From contig JALEMY010000023.1 in NCBI GenBank assembly GCA_022767485.1, forward strand, positions 1 through 47,192: a stretch of DNA of 47,192 nt, given 5' to 3'. Made by a program: the position numbers and the translations under genes. Below the pieces are notes generated by a model that searched no databases, was not told the origin of the DNA, and saw only the letters and a list, made by a program, of their open reading frames with translations. Of the stretch, positions 1 to 7,406 are shown piece by piece. Source of the stretch: Erysipelotrichaceae bacterium. Lineage in GTDB: Bacteria > Bacillota_I > Bacilli_A > RFN20 > CAG-631. Every line of letters starts with the position of its first letter. Within the stretch, counting starts at the first letter, position 1.

Positions 1-26
1 GTGTTTCCATATAAACTTTGCTTCAT
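1..26 (-). CDS. Start of a gene cut by the window edge, possibly rlmN
   Basis: Only the first eight codons are visible (MKQSLYGN), starting with ATG at position 26 and running off the left edge. The start lies 4 bases after the rsmB stop, with a GGGATAA-type Shine-Dalgarno-like stretch overlapping that stop. In many Bacillota rsmB is followed by rlmN (23S rRNA/tRNA adenine-C2 methyltransferase), and RlmN proteins often begin with a similar MKxSxYxL stretch. The assignment rests on gene order plus a very short peptide, so it is tentative. Confidence 0.45.
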
Positions 27-30
27 AGTT

Positions 31-1401
31 TTATCCCTTTATCATTTTACAAATGTAAAACCCATCAGAATCATAATCACTAGGGAAAATTTGCTTTTCA
101 AAGACCCTTTTAACATCTTTGTGCTTACCTAAAAAAGAAATTATTTGTGAATCATTTTCAAACTTATTTATCGAACATGTGGAATATACTATTTCACCTT
201 TTTCTTTACACATTAAATAAGCCTCTTCTAATAATTTTTGTTGTATTTGACAAATGCTATCTAAATTATCTTTAGTAATTTCATGTAAGATATCTGGTTT
301 TCTTCGAATTACTCCAAGTCCTAAGCATGGAGCATCTAATAAAACTTTATCAAAACTATTTAATAATTTAGTTTTTTCATGAAGTTTTAATGAATCATAG
401 CAAACGCAAGTGATGTTTGAAAGTTTTAATTCACTTAGATATTTTTTCATTATTTCCACACGATGAGGATGAATATCTATCGCTAATACTTTTCCTGTGT
501 TATTCATAAGTTCGCTGATATATTGTGTCTTGCTTCCTGGAGCAGCACACATATCTAATACTTTATCGTTTTCTTTAGGATCTAATACTTCTACAACATA
601 TTGAGATGATTCATCTTGTATGGAAATAAGACCTTGTTTTGCCTCATTAATACTAGCTATAGCCTCACTTCCTTGATAAATCATAGAGTTCTTAGCAAGT
701 TTACCTTCTATAAAATCAGGATTATTTAATAATAATTCTTTGCTAGCTTGATGAATATTAACACGAACAGCAAGTGGAGGTTGTAAAGCATTAGCTTTTA
801 AAATGTTTAATGTTTGCTCTTTTCCATAATGATTTTCCCACATTTTAATAATCCAAATTGGCGTGTTATAGTAAATGCTTAAATATTCATATTCATCTTT
901 AGCATCCTTTCTTTCAAAAGTTAGTTGTTGCCTTTGTGATTCTCTTAAAATAGCGTTTACAAATTTTCCGGTTGCTTCACTTCCAACTTTTCTTGCAATC
1001 CAAACAGCTTCATTTAAAATAGCAAAAGGTGGAATACGATCTAAATATTTTAGTTGATATAAAGACATCAACAAAATAATTTTTGCTTCATCGTTTGGTT
1101 CTTTAACACAAAGTTTATTGATTTCCCATTTTAAAATCATTTCGTGAGATAAAGTGCCATAAACGATATTTGTTAGCAATTTTGCATCTAGAGAATTAAT
1201 GTTATTTTCGCGAATAATATGGTCGATTTCAATGTTTGAAAAGGCCTTTTTAACATAGATATTGTAAAGACATAAATATGTATAATAACGAACATTTTGG
1301 GCTTTATTATCTTTGTTTTCTTGTTTTTTAAAAGGATGTTTTTGTTGAAAATCGTGGGGTTTTTTATTAAAGTTCTTGTTTTTGTTTCTTTGTTTTTCCA
1401 T
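31..1401 (-). CDS. rsmB: 16S rRNA (cytosine-967-C5)-methyltransferase RsmB
   Basis: This 456-residue protein should methylate C967 of 16S rRNA with S-adenosylmethionine. Residues 1-36 are a Lys/Asn/Gln-rich basic extension. Residues 37 to about 170 match the NusB-like RNA-binding domain of RsmB. The C-terminal half is the methyltransferase: SAM-binding DMCAAPGSKT at 283-292, the DAPC motif at 356-359 and the catalytic cysteine in YSTC at 406-409, the two cysteines that define the NOL1/NOP2/Sun family. The start has AGGAAAG upstream, 8 bases inside the end of the priA transcript region, so the gene is cotranscribed with priA. The length is normal for the family; only the basic N-terminal tail is unusual. 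Confidence 0.95.
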   Translation of the reverse strand: MEKQRNKNKNFNKKPHDFQQKHPFKKQENKDNKAQNVRYYTYLCLYNIYVKKAFSNIEIDHIIRENNINSLDAKLLTNIVYGTLSHEMILKWEINKLCVKEPNDEAKIILLMSLYQLKYLDRIPPFAILNEAVWIARKVGSEATGKFVNAILRESQRQQLTFERKDAKDEYEYLSIYYNTPIWIIKMWENHYGKEQTLNILKANALQPPLAVRVNIHQASKELLLNNPDFIEGKLAKNSMIYQGSEAIASINEAKQGLISIQDESSQYVVEVLDPKENDKVLDMCAAPGSKTQYISELMNNTGKVLAIDIHPHRVEIMKKYLSELKLSNITCVCYDSLKLHEKTKLLNSFDKVLLDAPCLGLGVIRRKPDILHEITKDNLDSICQIQQKLLEEAYLMCKEKGEIVYSTCSINKFENDSQIISFLGKHKDVKRVFEKQIFPSDYDSDGFYICKMIKG

Positions 1402-1409
1402 AATCTTTC

Positions 1410-3599
1410 CTATAGCATTTGGTATGTATTAATATCATACAAAATACTACATTTCCTTTCTTTTGCTTCGTTTACAAATGTTTTGTTTGCTTCATTAAAT
1501 TTATCGACAATTAAGGATAAATCTTTTGATTTTACAATAATTCTCATTTTGTATTTACCATCTTCTTTAAAGACATATGGGAACGCTGGCCCTAAAAGTT
1601 CAAATTTTTTTTCATTTTTAAGCATTGAAAAAACTTTATCAGATAAAATACAAACTTGATCATTTAATGCACTAGAAATCGTTATTGATGACATATAAGA
1701 AAAAGGTGGATAGTTCATCTTGTGTCTAAACATCATTTCAGTTTGATAAAACAATTCATATTCGTGTTTTGCCGCCATCATTATTGCATAATGATCAGGA
1801 TGATATGTTTGGATGATAACTTCTCCTTGTTTATTTCCTCTTCCAGCTCTACCTGCAACTTGAGATAATAACTCAAAAGTCATTTCAGCACTTCTAAAAT
1901 CAGCTATAGCAAGAGTAATATCTGCATCGATAACACCAACTAAAGTAACATCATGAAAATCAAGCCCTTTTGCTACCATTTGCGTTCCAAGCAAGATGTT
2001 ATAATCTTCATTTTTAAATTTTTCAAGTATTTTTAAATGGCCATTTTTTACGCTAGTAGTATCATTATCCATTCTTAAAAGCTTAGCTTTATCATATCTA
2101 TTTTCGATGATTTCTTCAATTTTTTGTGTCCCACTTCCCATAAATAAAAATTCTTTATTATTGCATTTAGGACATATATGATTAAAAAACACTTCATAAT
2201 TACAATAATGGCACTTAAATTTGTTGCCGTTTTTATGATAACTTAAAGAAAGTTCACAATTTGGACATTTAAACATATATCCGCATTGCCTACAAGAAAC
2301 ATATGGTGAATAGCCTCTACGATTGTGAAGTAAAATTATTTTTTCTTTATTGTTTAATCTTCTATTTATTTCATAATCAAGAGAATAGGAAATAAGTGGT
2401 GAAAAGTCGCTAACTTCTTCTCTCATATTTATAATATGAGTAGTTGGTAATTCGTGATTATTAGCTCTTTTTCTTAAATAAACTATTTGATAAACACCTT
2501 TCATTGCTCTTGCTTTGCTTTCAAAACTTGGAGTTGCACTACCTAAAACAACTTTGGCATTAAAGCTTTTTGCTCTTTTTATAGCAATGTCTTTAGCATG
2601 ATAAGTTGGGGCTTTATCTTGTTTATAACTAGTCGATTGTTCTTCATCTAAAATGATAATACCAATGTTTTTAAGTGGAGCAAAAATTGCACTTCTTGCC
2701 CCAATTACTACATTGACTTCCTGATTTTTAATTCTATCGTATTGTCTTTGCTTTTCTTTTGCTGATAAAGAGCCATGTAAAATAGCAATGTTTTCAAATT
2801 TATCTTTAAATCTTTTAATAATCATTGGGGTTAAAGATATTTCTGGCACCAAAACAATTGCAGTTTTATTTTTATTAACATAGTGTTCTACAAGTTTAAT
2901 ATATACTTCCGTTTTTCCACTTCCAGTAACTCCTTGAAGTAAAAACACATCTTTTTGTGAGGAAATGATTTTTTCATACGCATTATTTTGTTCTTCGTTT
3001 AGTGTAATTGTTTTCGTTTCTTTTTGATATTCTTTGAAGTAATCATCCTCGACTTTAATTTCTAAAATATCAATTAACTCTTGCTTTTTAAGTGCACTTA
3101 CTATCCAAACTGGTAAATCCTTTAATAAGATTCCTTTTTCTTCAATTATTTTCTTAGCCCACATTGCTTGAGTTTTAGTAAGATTAGCTAAATTGGCATT
3201 TTCTTTGATAAAAATCTTTTTGATTTTTTTATATGTAATTTTCTTTAATGATGTTTTAGATGGCTTATAAGATGGTGGTAAAATAGTTTGTAAACAACTA
3301 ATTAAAGGAGTTACATATTGATAAGACATATACTTTGCTAACGATAATAATTCATCATTTAATATTGGTTTATCATCCAATACATCATAAATGTATTTAT
3401 AGTTGATGTTATCTTGAATGCAAAGTTGTTCAAATGAAGCATTTGAATGTTTAACATCAATGACGTAGGCCACAATATTTTGGTGGTTGAAAGGTACATA
3501 GACACGGCAACCAACAAAAACATCGATTTGGTCATCACAAACGTATGTAAATGGTGTATTAAAAAGAGAATATTCTACTAAAACACTCAAAATTTTCAT
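1410..3599 (-). CDS. priA: Primosomal protein N' (replication restart helicase PriA)
   Basis: This 729-residue protein is the 3'-to-5' helicase that recognises stalled forks and starts primosome reassembly. The N-terminal DNA-binding domain covers about residues 1-105. Walker A is GVTGSGKT at 223-230 and Walker B is at 317-321. Eight cysteines between 436 and 479 form the two zinc-binding clusters. The Walker B motif reads DEEQ, where PriA normally has DEEH; since DEAD/DEAQ-type variation occurs in SF2 helicases, the enzyme may still be active. The start codon lies straight after the U-tract of a terminator-like hairpin and has no Shine-Dalgarno sequence. The N-terminal sequence matches the family from its first residues, so the start is probably right. 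rsmB follows 8 bases downstream. Confidence 0.95.
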   Translation of the reverse strand: MKILSVLVEYSLFNTPFTYVCDDQIDVFVGCRVYVPFNHQNIVAYVIDVKHSNASFEQLCIQDNINYKYIYDVLDDKPILNDELLSLAKYMSYQYVTPLISCLQTILPPSYKPSKTSLKKITYKKIKKIFIKENANLANLTKTQAMWAKKIIEEKGILLKDLPVWIVSALKKQELIDILEIKVEDDYFKEYQKETKTITLNEEQNNAYEKIISSQKDVFLLQGVTGSGKTEVYIKLVEHYVNKNKTAIVLVPEISLTPMIIKRFKDKFENIAILHGSLSAKEKQRQYDRIKNQEVNVVIGARSAIFAPLKNIGIIILDEEQSTSYKQDKAPTYHAKDIAIKRAKSFNAKVVLGSATPSFESKARAMKGVYQIVYLRKRANNHELPTTHIINMREEVSDFSPLISYSLDYEINRRLNNKEKIILLHNRRGYSPYVSCRQCGYMFKCPNCELSLSYHKNGNKFKCHYCNYEVFFNHICPKCNNKEFLFMGSGTQKIEEIIENRYDKAKLLRMDNDTTSVKNGHLKILEKFKNEDYNILLGTQMVAKGLDFHDVTLVGVIDADITLAIADFRSAEMTFELLSQVAGRAGRGNKQGEVIIQTYHPDHYAIMMAAKHEYELFYQTEMMFRHKMNYPPFSYMSSITISSALNDQVCILSDKVFSMLKNEKKFELLGPAFPYVFKEDGKYKMRIIVKSKDLSLIVDKFNEANKTFVNEAKERKCSILYDINTYQML

Positions 3600-3603
3600 A
3601 GTT

Positions 3604-3628
3604 TAAAAAAGGCAGGATTTGCCCTACC
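3604..3628 (-). terminator. Terminator-like hairpin between gmk and priA
   Basis: On the minus strand GGTAGG, six loop bases and CCTGCC (one G-U pair) are followed by six T residues. It begins at the gmk stop codon and its U-tract ends a few bases before the priA ATG. It may uncouple priA from gmk or attenuate it. With only six base pairs, partial readthrough is plausible. Confidence 0.65.
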
Positions 3629-4191
3629 TAATTCTTATTCACTCCTTTTATTATATCGATGATAGCTTTACTTGCATTTTCGATAGTATCATTAACTACA
3701 ACATATTTATAATTTTTTTGAAGTTGCATTTCAACTTTAGCTTTTGACAATCTTTGTTGAACAATATCTTCAGGTTCACTTCTTCTACCACGGATTCTTT
3801 TTTCAAGTTCTTCAAAAGAAGGGGGAACCATAAAAATAGTAATGGCTTCTGGACATTTTTTCATCACTTGTTTTGCCCCTTGAACTTCGATTTCTAGCAA
3901 GACATTTTTTCCTTGATTTAATAAATCATCTATTGCTTTTTTTGGTGTTCCATAGTAATTGTCAACAAAAACAGCATACTCTAATAACTCGTCATTTTTA
4001 ATAGCATTTTCAAAATATTCTCTGCTAACAAAAAAGTAATGAACACCATTAATCTCACCATTTCTAGGGGCCCTAGTAGTATATGAAATAGAATAAGTCA
4101 AGTTCACTTCTTTATCACTTAAAATGCTTTCTCTAACAGTGCCTTTGCCAACTCCACTTGGTCCACTAAGAATAAACAATTTTCCTTTCAT
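3628..4191 (-). CDS. gmk: Guanylate kinase
   Basis: This enzyme phosphorylates GMP to GDP with ATP. The open frame continues upstream, but the start at 4191 is preferred: it gives the family's N-terminus, with the P-loop GPSGVGKG at residues 10-17, the usual length of 187 residues, and a good AAAGGAC Shine-Dalgarno 7 bases upstream. The guanylate-kinase core follows: SYTTRAPR (GMP-binding), GVHYFFV, LLEIEVQGA and FMVPPSFEELEKRIRGR (lid). In many Bacillota gmk is followed by rpoZ and coaBC before priA; here both are missing and priA follows directly. Confidence 0.95.
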   Translation of the reverse strand: MKGKLFILSGPSGVGKGTVRESILSDKEVNLTYSISYTTRAPRNGEINGVHYFFVSREYFENAIKNDELLEYAVFVDNYYGTPKKAIDDLLNQGKNVLLEIEVQGAKQVMKKCPEAITIFMVPPSFEELEKRIRGRRSEPEDIVQQRLSKAKVEMQLQKNYKYVVVNDTIENASKAIIDIIKGVNKN

Positions 4192-4213
4192 AGATAATGT
4201 CCTTTCTAAAAAA

Positions 4214-4248
4214 GTAAATATTTTATATTTACAATTTTTTCCATTATA
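4214..4248 (-). promoter_or_regulatory. gmk promoter -10 and leader hairpin
   Basis: On the minus strand TGCTATAAT forms an extended -10 element (TATAAT at 4248-4243). In the leader just downstream, GTAAATA, a five-base loop and TATTTAC (4232-4214) precede six T residues at 4213-4208, so an attenuator-like structure sits between the promoter and the Shine-Dalgarno. The stem is pure A/T apart from its closing G-C pair and therefore weak. I found no good -35. Confidence 0.45.
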
Positions 4249-4347
4249 GCACACTACACAATTAAAATACAATGATAAAGGCGATAATTTTAGTGGAAGA
4301 TGACACATTTTTGTAGTATAATATTTTAAAAGATTGGGTGATTAACT

Positions 4348-5931
4348 ATGGCCTTTGATTATTTTGTTTTTAAAAGATTAATTGAACTAATAAAAAATAA
4401 AGTTGAAAATGGAAAAATCGTTAAGATAAGTCAAATATCAAACGAAGAATTTTTATTTACTATTAGGAAAGATAATGAAAATAATCACCTATTAATTTCT
4501 ACTCATCCTAATATGAGTTATATAAATATTGTTGATAATAAACCCTTGAGCAATCATGTGACTAGTAATATTTTAATGCTTTTTAGAAAGCATTTGGAAA
4601 ATGGAACAATCAGCTCTATAAGTCAAGAAAATGATGATAGAATTGCGCTTTTTATGATTGCAAATCGCGATGATTATTATCGAAATACCATCCATAAATT
4701 ATATGTTGAATTGATTGGTAGAGCATCTAATATGATCCTTACTAATCAAGATAATGTCATCATAGATTCACTAAAAAAGATTCCTTTAGAATATTTAAAT
4801 TTAAGAACGATTCAACCAGGAATAAAATACGTTTTACCCGATAAACCACTTAATTCTTCATTACCTTATGATATTGAAAATGAATTAAACTATCGCAATA
4901 TTTCCCTTGAAAAATTGATGGATGAAATAGCAAAATCAAGCCAAATTTATATCGTAAAAAACGGTAAAAAGAGCAATTTTCATTTCATTCCCTTCACTTT
5001 TATTAAAGGAGAAATAACTTCATATTCATGGAATGAAGGATTAGAGAAATATTATGATAGTAGTTTAAAAAACGAAAGGCACCGTCAAGTTGTTGCAAAT
5101 TTAGAAAAGTTTGTAAATAGAGAATTAAAAAAGTGTAAAAGTAAAATTGAAAAATTGCAAATTGAACTTTTAAACGCTAAAAGTGCGAACATATATAAAT
5201 ACTATGGTGACTTACTTTTAACTTATATGCAAGGCAAAAAAATATATGATGATGTTGTTTGCGTGTTAGATGAAGAAAAAAACGAAGAAGTACGTATTCC
5301 TTTTGATCGCAAATACAATGTTTATGCAAATGCTTCAATGTATTATAAAAAATATCAAAAATCTAAAGTTGCAACGGTAAAAATTGGAGAACAAATTCAA
5401 ATTTTATCCGATCAAATTGAGTATTTTAATACTTTGCATTTTCAACTTATAAATGCCGATGCAATAATCGTTTCACAAATTAATGAAGAATTGGAAGAAC
5501 AAGGATATTTTAGAAAGATAAAAACACAAAATAAAAAAAATAAGACAGGAAAGAAAAAAGTTTATCGACCACTTGCAATCAAGTATCATGATACTATGAT
5601 TTATGTTGGGTTAAATAATCTTCAAAACGAGTATTTGACATTTTCTATGGCTAAAAAAACACATATGTTTTTCCATATTCAACAAGGACCTGGATCTCAT
5701 GTTGTTGTCTTTTCTGATAATATCACTGATGATATTAAAATGATGGCTGCAAATATAGCAGCATATTATTCATCATATAAAGATTCTTCTACTGTTGCTG
5801 TAAATTATACATTAATAAAAAATATAAAAAAAATTCCGGGTGGAAAACCCGGAAAAGTTATAATCAATAATCAAAAGACAGTTTATGTCGATCCAGATTA
5901 TTTACTTTTTAAAGATTTTATCTTGGATTAG
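4348..5931 (+). CDS. rqcH: Rqc2 homolog RqcH (NFACT / fibronectin-binding-like protein)
   Basis: In Bacillota, RqcH binds peptidyl-tRNA on split 50S subunits and directs alanine tailing of stalled nascent chains (bacterial ribosome quality control). These 527 residues show the NFACT-N domain in the first 210 or so, including the DDRIALF stretch with the Asp-Arg pair typical of RqcH. A charged coiled-coil middle covers about 240-370, and the C-terminal NFACT-R domain contains PGSHVVV and the PGGKPGKV ending. The protein is somewhat shorter than the roughly 570 residues of Bacillus RqcH. The start has GGGTGATT upstream. TAGTATAAT (TATAAT at 4317-4322) is a likely -10, divergent from gmk. Older annotations may call it a fibronectin-binding protein. 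Confidence 0.9.
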   Translation: MAFDYFVFKRLIELIKNKVENGKIVKISQISNEEFLFTIRKDNENNHLLISTHPNMSYINIVDNKPLSNHVTSNILMLFRKHLENGTISSISQENDDRIALFMIANRDDYYRNTIHKLYVELIGRASNMILTNQDNVIIDSLKKIPLEYLNLRTIQPGIKYVLPDKPLNSSLPYDIENELNYRNISLEKLMDEIAKSSQIYIVKNGKKSNFHFIPFTFIKGEITSYSWNEGLEKYYDSSLKNERHRQVVANLEKFVNRELKKCKSKIEKLQIELLNAKSANIYKYYGDLLLTYMQGKKIYDDVVCVLDEEKNEEVRIPFDRKYNVYANASMYYKKYQKSKVATVKIGEQIQILSDQIEYFNTLHFQLINADAIIVSQINEELEEQGYFRKIKTQNKKNKTGKKKVYRPLAIKYHDTMIYVGLNNLQNEYLTFSMAKKTHMFFHIQQGPGSHVVVFSDNITDDIKMMAANIAAYYSSYKDSSTVAVNYTLIKNIKKIPGGKPGKVIINNQKTVYVDPDYLLFKDFILD

Positions 5932-6157
5932 TTTGGTTCATAGATGTTCCATGACATACGTCTTCCATCGATGTAGTTTGTGAATATTGATATACATATC
6001 TAGGCACATAATGATTGATAACATGTGTTCTAACAGGTATTACAACTGGTTGATTGTAATAATATGTGCAATGTGTGCATACAACTCTTTCAGGACATAC
6101 AATTGGAGTTATATTACATGGAGTATTGCATCCACAATGTTTATATGAATTGTTCAT
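5918..6157 (-). CDS. CotD-like small spore coat protein candidate
   Basis: This 79-residue protein is rich in Cys, His, Tyr and Pro, with a PIVCPERVVC segment followed by HCTYYYNQPVVIPVRTHVIN. The layout resembles the CotD family of small inner-coat proteins (PIVHP..., then His-rich repeats), and tyrosine/cysteine richness fits cross-linking in a coat. It has a strong AAGGAGGGAAA Shine-Dalgarno. Its last 14 bases overlap the 3' end of convergent rqcH. The two next genes upstream are tiny YjcZ-type peptides, which supports a sporulation context. The family call is from composition and pattern only; it could be another cysteine-rich surface protein. Confidence 0.5.
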   Translation of the reverse strand: MNNSYKHCGCNTPCNITPIVCPERVVCTHCTYYYNQPVVIPVRTHVINHYVPRYVYQYSQTTSMEDVCHGTSMNQTNPR

Positions 6158-6178
6158 TTATTTCCCTCCTTAACTTAT

Positions 6179-6218
6179 AAAGGCTATAGTGGTTTTTATC
6201 TATAGCCTTGTTTTTTTA
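6179..6218. terminator. Hairpin between the CotD-like and YjcZ-like genes
   Basis: GGCTATAG and CTATAGCC form a perfect eight-base stem with a ten-base loop. On the plus strand it is followed by TTGTTTTTTT, a good terminator for rightward readthrough from rqcH. On the minus strand the tail is less T-rich, so it may only partly terminate the small upstream genes. Confidence 0.6.
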
Positions 6219-6220
6219 TA

Positions 6221-6313
6221 TTAAACAGCCCACCAAGCGCCGATGATGACAAGTAAAATGAATAGGACAAGGAATAAAGCAAATCCGCCACCATTACCAT
6301 TTTGTAAAAACAT
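6221..6313 (-). CDS. YjcZ-type tiny sporulation membrane peptide
   Basis: This is a 30-residue peptide. Five residues with one Asn/Gln pair (MFLQN) lead into GNGGGFALFLVLFILL, VIIGAWW and the end. It matches the tiny transmembrane family of Bacilli (YjcZ/SscA-like), whose signature is a Gly-rich start followed by FALxxVLFILLxIIG. The single membrane helix fills nearly the whole peptide. GAAAGGAGG lies 6 bases before the ATG, a very strong ribosome binding site. Such peptides are spore-associated in Bacillus; the exact role is unknown. It is too short for most gene callers. Confidence 0.75.
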   Translation of the reverse strand: MFLQNGNGGGFALFLVLFILLVIIGAWWAV

Positions 6314-6359
6314 TATTTTTTCCTCCTTTCATAGTTATGATGTTATATAAAAAATCTAT

Positions 6360-6503
6360 TTAGTATAGATAAATTGATCCGATGATTACTAGTAAAATAA
6401 ATAAAACTAGAATTAAAACAAAACTTGTATTGAAACCACTATTACATGTACATGATGGAGCGCTAGTTACACTTTGGCATCCACAGCCATTTTGATTGTT
6501 CAT
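6360..6503 (-). CDS. YjcZ-type tiny sporulation membrane peptide, with Cys-rich head
   Basis: This 47-residue peptide has a cysteine-rich N-terminus (NNQNGCGCQS, then PSCTC) followed by FVLILVLFILLVIIG. That is the same membrane-helix signature as in the 30-residue peptide 46 bases downstream. An AAAGGAGGGAG Shine-Dalgarno precedes the ATG. The Cys-rich head resembles the start of the neighbouring CotD-like protein (NNSYKHCGCNTPC), so the three genes look like one spore-surface group. The two tiny peptides are evident paralogues. Function is inferred from family resemblance only. Confidence 0.75.
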   Translation of the reverse strand: MNNQNGCGCQSVTSAPSCTCNSGFNTSFVLILVLFILLVIIGSIYLY

Positions 6504-6558
6504 ACTCTCCCTCCTTTTCTATAATATAATATGTTGATTTTAGCAAATGGTTCATAAG

Positions 6559-6590
6559 AAAAAAAGTATGTAACATAGTTACACACTTTC
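6559..6590 (-). terminator. Terminator of the HU-like gene
   Basis: On the minus strand AAAGTGTGTAAC, a three-base loop and GTTACATACTTT pair with one G-U wobble, followed by TTTTTCTT. It lies about 15 bases after the HU-like stop codon and separates that gene from the tiny spore-peptide genes. Confidence 0.75.
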
Positions 6591-6605
6591 ATTATTGATA
6601 GGATA

Positions 6606-7166
6606 TTAGTTAATGATAAAATCAAATGAGTCTTCTTTTTCAGTTATTGTACAAGTTGTTCTTTCAGCTTTCATCATTTTTTCTTTAATGATTTCAACTG
6701 ATTTTGCTACATTTTCTTCACTAAGGTTAGTTTTTGCTTTTAAAGCTTCAATAACCTTATCAGTTGTTAAAGTTTCACCATTTAAAACCCATGCTAATCC
6801 ATCACTAGGAACTTCTGCAACAACTTCTTCTTTATTATCTTTAACTTCTACATCAACTTGAGTAACAACATCATCATCTTCTACTTCGATTGGCTCTGGT
6901 TTAGGATCTATTTCAAAATATGGGCGAAAAACAACAACATTGTGTTCAGGGACAATTTCAACTTGTTGTGTAACTAAGTTTACTTGTTCCTTAGCAGCAG
7001 TTTTTCTTAATTTGAAAACACCAAGGCCAGAGATTTTAACTGATTCTTCAGGACTGATTTGTTCTCTAATATAATCAAAAACACAATCATAATAAACTTT
7101 AGCTTCTTTTTTAGTGCATCCTGTTTTTGCAACTATAATCTCAATCCATTCTTTTTGCTTAAGCAT
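6606..7166 (-). CDS. HU/IHF-like DNA-binding protein with C-terminal extension
   Basis: This protein has 186 residues, about twice the length of a classical HU. Residues 1 to about 95 follow the HU/IHF fold: a two-helix N-terminus, then EESVKISGLGVFKLRKTAAKE, an arm region and VVVFRPYFEIDP in place of the usual FKPGKxL. A very acidic linker (EPIEVEDDD) is followed by a second small domain of about 55 residues (GLAWVLNGETLTTDKVIEAL to FDFIIN) that I do not recognise. DNA binding is expected from the N-terminal half, but the divergent arm and the acidic linker make a plain chromosome-packing role uncertain. It is monocistronic, with its own promoter and terminator, divergent from the prsA-like genes. 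Confidence 0.75.
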   Translation of the reverse strand: MLKQKEWIEIIVAKTGCTKKEAKVYYDCVFDYIREQISPEESVKISGLGVFKLRKTAAKEQVNLVTQQVEIVPEHNVVVFRPYFEIDPKPEPIEVEDDDVVTQVDVEVKDNKEEVVAEVPSDGLAWVLNGETLTTDKVIEALKAKTNLSEENVAKSVEIIKEKMMKAERTTCTITEKEDSFDFIIN

Positions 7167-7198
7167 GTATTATCCTCTCTTTTCTTATTGTTGTCTAA

Positions 7199-7227
7199 AA
7201 TATATCACGAAATCTCGCTCAATGCAA
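7199..7227 (-). promoter_or_regulatory. Promoter of the HU-like gene
   Basis: On the minus strand TTGCAT (7227-7222), a 17-base spacer and TATATT (7204-7199) lie about 30 bases upstream of the start codon. This is a good sigma-A type promoter. Confidence 0.65.
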
Positions 7228-7341
7228 CATTTTTTTCGATAAAAACAACACTTTTGTTAATATTTTATGCATGTGGAATAAAGAAATGCTATTTTTGGTG
7301 TATAATAATTATATATTATATATATAAATATTATTTTTTTG

Positions 7342-7370
7342 TTGAAATATATTTTGAATTATTATATAAT
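7342..7370 (+). promoter_or_regulatory. Promoter of the prsA-like gene pair
   Basis: TTGAAA (7342-7347), 17 bases, TATAAT (7365-7370). It precedes the AAGGAGG Shine-Dalgarno and the ATG at 7407. The surrounding 100 bases are almost pure A/T. Confidence 0.7.
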
Positions 7371-7406
7371 ATAAATCGCAATGTTAAAAAGGAGGCTTTT
7401 CATTAT

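Noticed and set aside
4192..4308. N-terminal extension of gmk by 39 codons
   Set aside because: It would include the gmk promoter and leader hairpin; the family N-terminus begins at 4191.
7059..7406. Upstream extension of the first prsA-like frame
   Set aside because: It would cover the HU promoter and start, and has no lipoprotein signal; the ATG at 7407 has signal and Shine-Dalgarno.
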